This document shows, in pieces, positions 6,420 through 12,484 of a stretch of 12,484 bases of DNA (position 1 is its first letter; every line of letters starts with the position of its first letter). A program made the translations under genes and the position numbers. The stretch is from Campylobacterales bacterium (GTDB lineage Bacteria; Campylobacterota; Campylobacteria; Campylobacterales; Sulfurovaceae), in NCBI GenBank assembly GCA_014763905.1, contig JACXUN010000016.1:1-12484 (forward strand), given 5' to 3'. The notes beneath the pieces are model-generated. The model saw nothing but the letters and a program-made list of their open reading frames with translations, was not told the origin of the DNA and ran no database searches.

Positions 6420-9164
6420 ATGCGTAAACTAGTAATCTTGTTCATTCTCTTTTTAAAAGTCGTAATGGGTGATGAACGGTATGCCTTTATTTATAGTAAA
6501 AACATCGATGACCGCTTCATCAATTTCTACGACAAAGTGATCGTCGAAGCGGATGCGATCGACAACATTTACGCCCTACGATATCCTGACAAGATGGTAG
6601 CCTATGTCAGTGTTGGAGAGATCGAACCGTGGCGAAAAACAGAAACTCCGTATCAAGAATCGTGGATCATCTCGGAAAACAAAACCTGGAACTCCCTCAT
6701 CGCCGATCTGCGTCAGGAGGCATATCAAGCCTTTATCCTACAGCGAGTCGCCAAGCTCTATCAACAGGGATACCGCAACTTCTTCCTAGATACGATGGAT
6801 GCTTACCATGTGACCGCCAAAGATAAAGCCCTTTTCCAAACCCAGCAAAAAGCTCTAGTCAGCTTTATCCATACACTGCACCTCCGCTATCCTGATGTGA
6901 AACTGATCGTCAATCGGGCGTTTGAGATTATCGATCAGATACATTCAGATATCGATGCGGTGGTCGCCGAAAGTCTGATCGCCGGGTATGATCACGCACA
7001 AAAAGCCTACATCACCGTATCGGATAGTGACCGGGAGTGGCTCCTCAATCAATTCAAAAAGGCTCAGCAGTTCGGACTGGATGCTATTGCCATTGAGTAT
7101 AGCGACCAAGGAACGCAAAAACGGTTAAAGATTGCCCAAGCGGTCAAAAAATTGGGCATCATCCCCTATGTCACCGACGGACTGCTCCAAGAGCAGGGAG
7201 AGTGTAATGTCAAACGGATACGGCGGGATATCTTGATCCTTTATAATCAATCGATCTTCAAAGACCGAAACCCGGTCTATTCCGATGTCCATCTCATGGC
7301 ATCAATGCCGCTGGAGTATTATGGATATGTGCCGATTCTCTATGATATTGCCGATCAAGAGCTGCCAAGCGGTGTCGAAGACCGATACCATGCCGTTATT
7401 GTCTGGAGTAATGGCAAGACACAAAATGATCAACGTCTCTTTGATTGGACGCAGCGTCTTATCAAACGGGGTATCAAAGTCTTGTTTGTCAACAGCTTCT
7501 CTTTTAATCCGACGGCTGAGCGGCTCAAAACTTTGGGCATTACGGAGACCGCCAATGAGAATCCGTGGACAACCAAAAGCCAAGCAGCGTACCGAAAACC
7601 GTATGGTGCCTATGAGATTGAAGCCTCTATAGAGTATGAACCGAACCTGATTCAGCTCCAAGCGGGAGACCCGGTTTTGACGATCAACTATCCCAACGGT
7701 CAAAGCAGTACACCCATCGCCGTGACCCCGTGGGGCGGATATGCCCTGCATAATGCCCTGACTCACAGTCTGGGAGATGAAAACCTCTGGACGATTGATC
7801 CTTTTAGATTCCTCAAAACCGCTCTGCGACTCGAAAGCATTCCTGTACCTGATCCCACCACCGAAGCCGGTAGACGAATCCTTTTGGCACATGTGGATGG
7901 GGATGGGTTTATGGAGTCGGTACAATTTGAACCGGAAAAGCTCTCGGTCGAATATCTGATGGAACATATCTACAAACGCTATCCAATCCCACATACCCTC
8001 TCAATTATCCAAGGTGAGGTGGACAGCAGCGGTCTCTATCCCGAACTCTCTGAACGTATGAAACGGGTCGCACGAGAACTCTACCGGCTTCCGTGGGTCG
8101 AACCGGCGAGTCATACCCTCTCTCACCCCTTCTTCTGGAATGAAACCAAACAAGGAGAGACAGAGACCTATTATCACAACCACTTAAGAGAGGGAAAACT
8201 CTATCATCTTCCCCTCCAAAACTATACTTTTTCACTGGAAAAAGAGACCAAAAAGAGTGTCGATTTTGCCCTTTCACTGGCACCGGAAACCAAACGATCT
8301 AAGCAAATTCTCTTCTGGTCGGGGGATTGTCTCCCGAACAAAGAGACCCTCGCCTATATCGAACGACAAGGGATTATCGCCCTCAACGGCGGAGATACCA
8401 CCGCCAAAACCCGCACGCCTTGGCTGAACCGCATCGCCCCATTCGGAGTGCAGCATGATGCCTATTGGCAGGTCTATACCGGACAGCAGAACGAAAACGT
8501 CTATACCAATAACTGGCTGGGACCGTTCTGGGGTTACCGTAATGCCATCAGTACCTTTGAGATGACAGGAGAGCCAAAACGGCTGAAACCAATCGATATC
8601 TATTATCACTTCTATTCCGGTTCTAAACTCGCCTCGTTCAATGCCCTTATCGATGTCTATGAGTGGGCGATGCAACAGAACACCGCCAAACTCTATGCCT
8701 CCCAGTATATCGATAAGGTGACCGACTTCTACCGAACCGCACTCGGCAAAACCGACGAGGGGTATGAGATACGCAATAGCGGTGATCTCAAAACCGTTCG
8801 GGTCGATAATCCGGTTTACGTCGATATCCGCCGCTCCCAAGGGGTAGCCGGATACCGTCACCATCAAGAGAGTACCTATATCACACTTGATAGTGGCAAA
8901 GAGCAACGTCTGGTTATCAGCGATCATCAACCAGATCTCCCCTATCTCATTGAGTCCAACGGCTGGGTCAAGGCAACGCAGCACACACCAACCCGTTATC
9001 GTTTTGAACTGGAGTCCAATATGCCGCTGGAAGCCCGCTTTCATCTGCCGACTGGATGTCATCTGATCACGGATAACACCCTAAAGACAAGCCAAACCAA
9101 ACAGAGCCTAACGATTCAGACCGTCAATCAACAAGGAGTCAATGTTGTATTCGAGTGCCAATAA
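6420..9164 (+). CDS. pelA: PelA, periplasmic Pel hydrolase/deacetylase
   Basis: A 914-residue multidomain protein (P. aeruginosa 948) with a signal peptide (1-17, cleavage likely after VVMG). The first domain (about 18-255) is the GH166-type alpha-1,4-galactosaminidase barrel. FLDTMD (122-127, Asp124) and VAESL (182-186, Glu184) match the P. aeruginosa catalytic region, Glu184 corresponding to Glu218. A Rossmann-like domain follows (about 265-400), then a carbohydrate deacetylase domain (about 485-735) with HVDGDGF (Asp493, Asp495) and SHTLSH (His565, His569), equivalent to the metal-binding Asp528/Asp530 and His600/His604. A beta-rich C-terminus (about 785-914) is probably carbohydrate-binding. 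Both active sites look intact, so it should de-N-acetylate and trim Pel. In P. aeruginosa pelA is the first gene; here it is sixth. Its end overlaps pelB by 23 bases. Confidence 0.95.
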   Translation: MRKLVILFILFLKVVMGDERYAFIYSKNIDDRFINFYDKVIVEADAIDNIYALRYPDKMVAYVSVGEIEPWRKTETPYQESWIISENKTWNSLIADLRQEAYQAFILQRVAKLYQQGYRNFFLDTMDAYHVTAKDKALFQTQQKALVSFIHTLHLRYPDVKLIVNRAFEIIDQIHSDIDAVVAESLIAGYDHAQKAYITVSDSDREWLLNQFKKAQQFGLDAIAIEYSDQGTQKRLKIAQAVKKLGIIPYVTDGLLQEQGECNVKRIRRDILILYNQSIFKDRNPVYSDVHLMASMPLEYYGYVPILYDIADQELPSGVEDRYHAVIVWSNGKTQNDQRLFDWTQRLIKRGIKVLFVNSFSFNPTAERLKTLGITETANENPWTTKSQAAYRKPYGAYEIEASIEYEPNLIQLQAGDPVLTINYPNGQSSTPIAVTPWGGYALHNALTHSLGDENLWTIDPFRFLKTALRLESIPVPDPTTEAGRRILLAHVDGDGFMESVQFEPEKLSVEYLMEHIYKRYPIPHTLSIIQGEVDSSGLYPELSERMKRVARELYRLPWVEPASHTLSHPFFWNETKQGETETYYHNHLREGKLYHLPLQNYTFSLEKETKKSVDFALSLAPETKRSKQILFWSGDCLPNKETLAYIERQGIIALNGGDTTAKTRTPWLNRIAPFGVQHDAYWQVYTGQQNENVYTNNWLGPFWGYRNAISTFEMTGEPKRLKPIDIYYHFYSGSKLASFNALIDVYEWAMQQNTAKLYASQYIDKVTDFYRTALGKTDEGYEIRNSGDLKTVRVDNPVYVDIRRSQGVAGYRHHQESTYITLDSGKEQRLVISDHQPDLPYLIESNGWVKATQHTPTRYRFELESNMPLEARFHLPTGCHLITDNTLKTSQTKQSLTIQTVNQQGVNVVFECQ

Positions 9165-12100
9165 TCAAGAGCAAAATGCCATTCTCTCTCTCAAAGAGAT
9201 GATCGGGATTATTGTTGTATTTGGCTTTGTTTTGTATCTGCTCTTTCCCAAAGGGAATATCGAAGCACTGGTACAGGTCGAACAAGAAAATACCCACCTC
9301 TCGATCAACTATCTGGAGAGTATGCTGCTCTACCATCCCGACAGCGTTGACTTGAAGATGCTGCTGATCAAAAACTACCGCTACAAAGGAGCATTTGATA
9401 AAGCCTCGCAACTCAACAGTGAACTGATTGCAACCGCCACCGATCAAAGCCTCTTGGATGAGCTTTATAAACAGGAGTATCTCATTATCAAAGAGCAGTA
9501 CTTCCAGCAAAAAGCAAAAAACCATGAAGAGGCAGGCGTATTAACCACCCTGCATACCAAACTCTTGAACTATTATGCCTATACCAAGGGGCGGCGGGAT
9601 TATCTCTTTTTCTTCGCGGAAGCGACACAGATGGATTTTACCCGATTCAAATATACCGCGCTCAAAGGGTTGATCCATCAACGCCCTGATATCGTCACTT
9701 ATCCTTTGGAGGAGCAGGCATTTTATCTGGCGATCACACTCAACCATCCCGACGAAGCCTATGCCTATCTACAGAGACTCATCGAGTATCCGCAGCTGGA
9801 CAAAAAACTGCTCGAAAGTGCCTTAAGTCTACTCTTTGAACGAGGCGAATATGACAAAGCCGCTGAAGTATCGACGAAACGCTTTCTCAAAACCCAAAAT
9901 CCCGATGAGCTGTTCCATCTCTTTAACTTCAGTCTTTACGCCCTGCAGCAAAACCCTGATCCAGCAACCCGAAAGTCAAAGATCGCTTCACTGATCCGAC
10001 ACTATCAAGAACGAAAAGATTTAGGAAGTTCCGATATCTACCTCATCCTCCATACCCTCCTGCAGAGCGGGGATACACAGGCGGCGAGTAACTTCGCAAT
10101 AGAGATGTTTGCCCAATACCGGCACGCGTTTAATCCCGAGGTGATCGATCTGGCGATCCAAACCCTCCAGTATACCAGCAATCTGGATACCGCTCTGGAG
10201 ATCGCCTACTATGCTTACGGGCAATATCTCGATCCGAAGTGGCTGGATGCCGCCATTCGTATCGCCAACTGGTTGGGAGAGATAGAGGATGCGGCACGGC
10301 TCAATCGGCACGGCTATCTCACCTATCATACCGAGTCGTACCAACGGTATATCTTGGAGCAGTCCTCTTTTGATATGGACTATCCGCTTTTAGGTGAGAT
10401 TTATCAAAAAGAGATTGATGACGGCAATATGAGTGCCGTGGCAGATATGGCGGAGTACTTCTACTATACCGGAGAGATTGACAAGGCAGAGTCTTACTTC
10501 ACGGCACTTTTAGAAAAACATCCTAGCCGTGACGTGCATAAACAGGCGATGATCTCCAGTTATGATAACAATCACTATCCTCATGCTCTGGAACTTTATC
10601 AATCGTATCAGAAAAAATATGGAACCGATCCGTTCTTAGATCAGCTGGCAATTGAGCTGCATATTGCCCAACACGCATATCACGAAGCCTATCCGATAGC
10701 CAAAAGAGTAAAGCAAGATCACCCGCTCCAGAGTGTGGATAAACAGCTCATCGATATGGCATCACTCATGAAAGATTATGATTATCTCTATCGGAAGTTC
10801 TGGAGCTATGAAAAAGCCGATCTGCTGTACCCTGCCTACTACTATCATCTCATTACACTAGAGCAACATCTCAGCAAAAAACCGCAAATCGAATATCTCT
10901 ATCAAAAAGCATGGGACAAGAGCCAAAAACGTGATTTTCTTATGGCTCTGCTCTACTACTATATGGATCAAAAGGCATACGACACGATTCAAGCCGTCCT
11001 CGAACAGATACCGCCGACCACGCAGGCAAAACTAGAAAAATCGACCGACTATCTAATCCTACTGGCTCACTATTACGACCAAACCCATCGTCAAGCCAAA
11101 GCTTATCAGTTCTATACCCAAGCCTTGGAACAAGACCCTTACAGTGTCAAACTCCACCAAGCCTATCTATGGTTTTTAATCGATACTCAGAATCTCAATG
11201 CATTACGACAAGAGATTACGGCACTGCGACGTGCCAAAAATATTCAAAGCGAAGTCGGATTCCCGGCAGTCGTCGCCGCCCACACCCTCCAGATGAACGA
11301 TCTCGCTCTCAAATGGCTCAAACCACTCCTAACTGAGGAGCGTGATAATCAATCCTATCAGCAGTTCTATACACAGATTCTCGCCGCTCAAAATCAATTG
11401 GACTACGGCGATCAAATCTATACCAACCACGTTAGCACCAAATGGCGACAGCTCTCTGATGATATCACCCTACAGCAGCACCGATTTGCCCAACGCTGGC
11501 ATCTCTATCGAACATTCGACATGGAGCTAGGCTTCCAACAGCGTGACTATCGATTGTCGCAAGCAAACCAGGTCATTGACAATTCACTCGCTCTCTCTTT
11601 GCAGCAAAAAGATGCGACATGGAGTTGGAACAGTGCCATCAGCCGACATTTCGGTGAGGAGAGTTTCAACTCCGCATCCTTGGATATCCACTATCAGTGG
11701 GAGCCGCTAATCTTCGGGTGGAGCAGTCACTATCATCAACCGACCGAACTGATGCCGCAGCTTCAACTCGACACCGTAGAAGACCAAGCCAAACTGGGCA
11801 GCAGCCTCATGCTCACCCAATACGAACAACTCGGACTGGCGTATGCCCAAACCCGCTACCATCAACATGGGCAGTCAATCGGAGAGGGAGAACAGCTCCA
11901 ACTCTCCTATAACCGTCTCTTCCGAACCGGATATCCCGATATCCAGTGGTATAACCTGCTCTCGATCAACCGATACCGTTTCGACGACACGCTCCCCTTT
12001 GCCATCCAAGATTTCAATGAACTGACGACCCAGCTCTCCATCGGTCACCTCGGAGCCGACCGACACCACCACAACTGGCAACCCTTCGGTACAATAGGTC

Positions 12101-12261
12101 TGAGTATCAATGATCAAAACCATATCGGAACCTCCCTCTCTCTGGGCATAGCCGGTATGCCATATCACCGCGATCAACTTCGGTTGCTTTTGGATTACTA
12201 TAAGGGGGTTGGGTTGATTGATGAGGCTTCGTATGGGATGCATTTGGAGTATCGGTTTTAG
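9142..12261 (+). CDS. pelB: PelB, TPR scaffold and outer-membrane porin of Pel export
   Basis: A 1039-residue protein (P. aeruginosa 1193). An uncleaved N-terminal helix (about 20-36, IGIIVVFGFVLYLLF) probably anchors it in the inner membrane. Long helical TPR-type repeats follow (about 40-760), with recognisable units such as HPDEAYAYLQ, GEIDKAESYFTALLEKHPS and QAKAYQFYTQALEQDP. In P. aeruginosa these bind PelA and enhance its activity. From about 767 the sequence changes to alternating polar/hydrophobic aromatic strands, and the chain ends in HLEYRF, the terminal Phe being the usual outer-membrane insertion signal. This is the barrel that exports Pel with PelC. AAGGAG at 9133-9138 supports ATG 9142, inside the last codons of pelA. 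About 150 residues are missing relative to P. aeruginosa, most likely TPR repeats. No terminator is visible after the stop. Confidence 0.92.
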   Translation: MLYSSANNQEQNAILSLKEMIGIIVVFGFVLYLLFPKGNIEALVQVEQENTHLSINYLESMLLYHPDSVDLKMLLIKNYRYKGAFDKASQLNSELIATATDQSLLDELYKQEYLIIKEQYFQQKAKNHEEAGVLTTLHTKLLNYYAYTKGRRDYLFFFAEATQMDFTRFKYTALKGLIHQRPDIVTYPLEEQAFYLAITLNHPDEAYAYLQRLIEYPQLDKKLLESALSLLFERGEYDKAAEVSTKRFLKTQNPDELFHLFNFSLYALQQNPDPATRKSKIASLIRHYQERKDLGSSDIYLILHTLLQSGDTQAASNFAIEMFAQYRHAFNPEVIDLAIQTLQYTSNLDTALEIAYYAYGQYLDPKWLDAAIRIANWLGEIEDAARLNRHGYLTYHTESYQRYILEQSSFDMDYPLLGEIYQKEIDDGNMSAVADMAEYFYYTGEIDKAESYFTALLEKHPSRDVHKQAMISSYDNNHYPHALELYQSYQKKYGTDPFLDQLAIELHIAQHAYHEAYPIAKRVKQDHPLQSVDKQLIDMASLMKDYDYLYRKFWSYEKADLLYPAYYYHLITLEQHLSKKPQIEYLYQKAWDKSQKRDFLMALLYYYMDQKAYDTIQAVLEQIPPTTQAKLEKSTDYLILLAHYYDQTHRQAKAYQFYTQALEQDPYSVKLHQAYLWFLIDTQNLNALRQEITALRRAKNIQSEVGFPAVVAAHTLQMNDLALKWLKPLLTEERDNQSYQQFYTQILAAQNQLDYGDQIYTNHVSTKWRQLSDDITLQQHRFAQRWHLYRTFDMELGFQQRDYRLSQANQVIDNSLALSLQQKDATWSWNSAISRHFGEESFNSASLDIHYQWEPLIFGWSSHYHQPTELMPQLQLDTVEDQAKLGSSLMLTQYEQLGLAYAQTRYHQHGQSIGEGEQLQLSYNRLFRTGYPDIQWYNLLSINRYRFDDTLPFAIQDFNELTTQLSIGHLGADRHHHNWQPFGTIGLSINDQNHIGTSLSLGIAGMPYHRDQLRLLLDYYKGVGLIDEASYGMHLEYRF

Positions 12262-12263
12262 AT

Positions 12264-12484
12264 GTGAAAAAAGATGCTTCAAATTGGGTTTGTTGATTGT
12301 ATAGAGGCACTGAAAAAGATAAAGATGCGTTAGCCAAAAAAGTAGGGAATCTAACGATCGAAAAGGATTTTTTAGAGGGAAAGCTCGTCAGCTTGGTATC
12401 ATCAAATAAGCGAAAAGCACTTGTAGATACCAAGCTGAATCTATCGTTGAATAAGCAGTGTGAGTTGTTGCATGTTAATAACCT
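12264..12484 (+). pseudogene. 5'-truncated IS3-family transposase remnant, runs off the window
   Basis: From 12297 to the window end one frame is open for 62 codons. Its charged helical stretch (GTEKDKDALAKKVGNLTIEK) and then LNLSLNKQCELLHVNN resemble the OrfA leucine-zipper tail running into the start of OrfB in IS3-family transposases (compare SLxRQCELLxxxRSSxYY). The same frame has TGA at 12294-12296. Before it, KKDASNWVC (12267-12293) could be a decayed piece of the preceding OrfA segment. No ATG, ribosome site or terminal inverted repeat is seen at the left side, so the 5' part is lost and the element is broken. It starts within three bases of the pelB stop and may have removed the native terminator. 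The remainder lies beyond the window. Match made from memory of family motifs. Confidence 0.5.

Noticed and set aside
7302..7994. Open frame of 230 codons on the minus strand within pelA
   Set aside because: Opposite the PelA Rossmann and deacetylase coding sequence, with no recognisable protein features.
8274..9062. Long open frame of 262 codons on the minus strand within pelA
   Set aside because: It lies wholly opposite a strongly recognised pelA coding region and shows no domain or ribosome site; it is a shadow frame.

Overview
The window carries a complete seven-gene locus for the Pel exopolysaccharide (the cationic, partly de-N-acetylated GalNAc-rich biofilm polymer known best from Pseudomonas aeruginosa). 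The genes lie head to tail on the + strand from about 669 to 12261, in the order pelC-pelD-pelE-pelF-pelG-pelA-pelB. This is a circular permutation of the classical pelABCDEFG order. The AT-rich intergenic DNA, the promoter-like sequences with an extended -10 and no clear -35, and the general protein character suggest a Gram-negative bacterium, perhaps a Campylobacterota relative (Sulfurimonas or Sulfuricurvum type). That assignment is an impression and not a proof. The outer-membrane parts (lipoprotein PelC, beta-barrel PelB) make a two-membrane cell certain.

Layout. 1-139: AT-rich leader with an extended -10 promoter. 140-517: a small four-helix DoxX-like membrane protein, apparently a separate unit. 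518-668: intergenic DNA with a perfect 10-bp hairpin that is a likely terminator, followed by a candidate pel promoter. 669-12261: the pel operon, in which every junction is an overlap or a gap of at most 10 bp, so the genes are almost certainly co-transcribed and translationally coupled. 12262-12484: a degraded, 5'-truncated IS3-family transposase remnant that begins right behind pelB and runs off the window.

How the genes work together. PelD (membrane anchor, GAF, degenerate GGDEF), PelE (two helices plus TPR) and PelG (polytopic MOP-type transporter) should form the inner-membrane synthase complex around the cytosolic glycosyltransferase PelF. PelA (periplasmic hydrolase plus deacetylase) modifies the nascent chain. 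PelB (inner-membrane anchor, long TPR scaffold, C-terminal barrel) and PelC (outer-membrane lipoprotein) carry it across the periplasm and out of the cell. The catalytic residues known from the P. aeruginosa PelA can all be found here.

The most interesting point is that PelD contains no RxxD motif anywhere. RxxD is the signature of the c-di-GMP inhibitory-type site through which P. aeruginosa PelD switches the machine on, so this Pel system may be controlled differently. No diguanylate cyclase or other regulator is present in the window.
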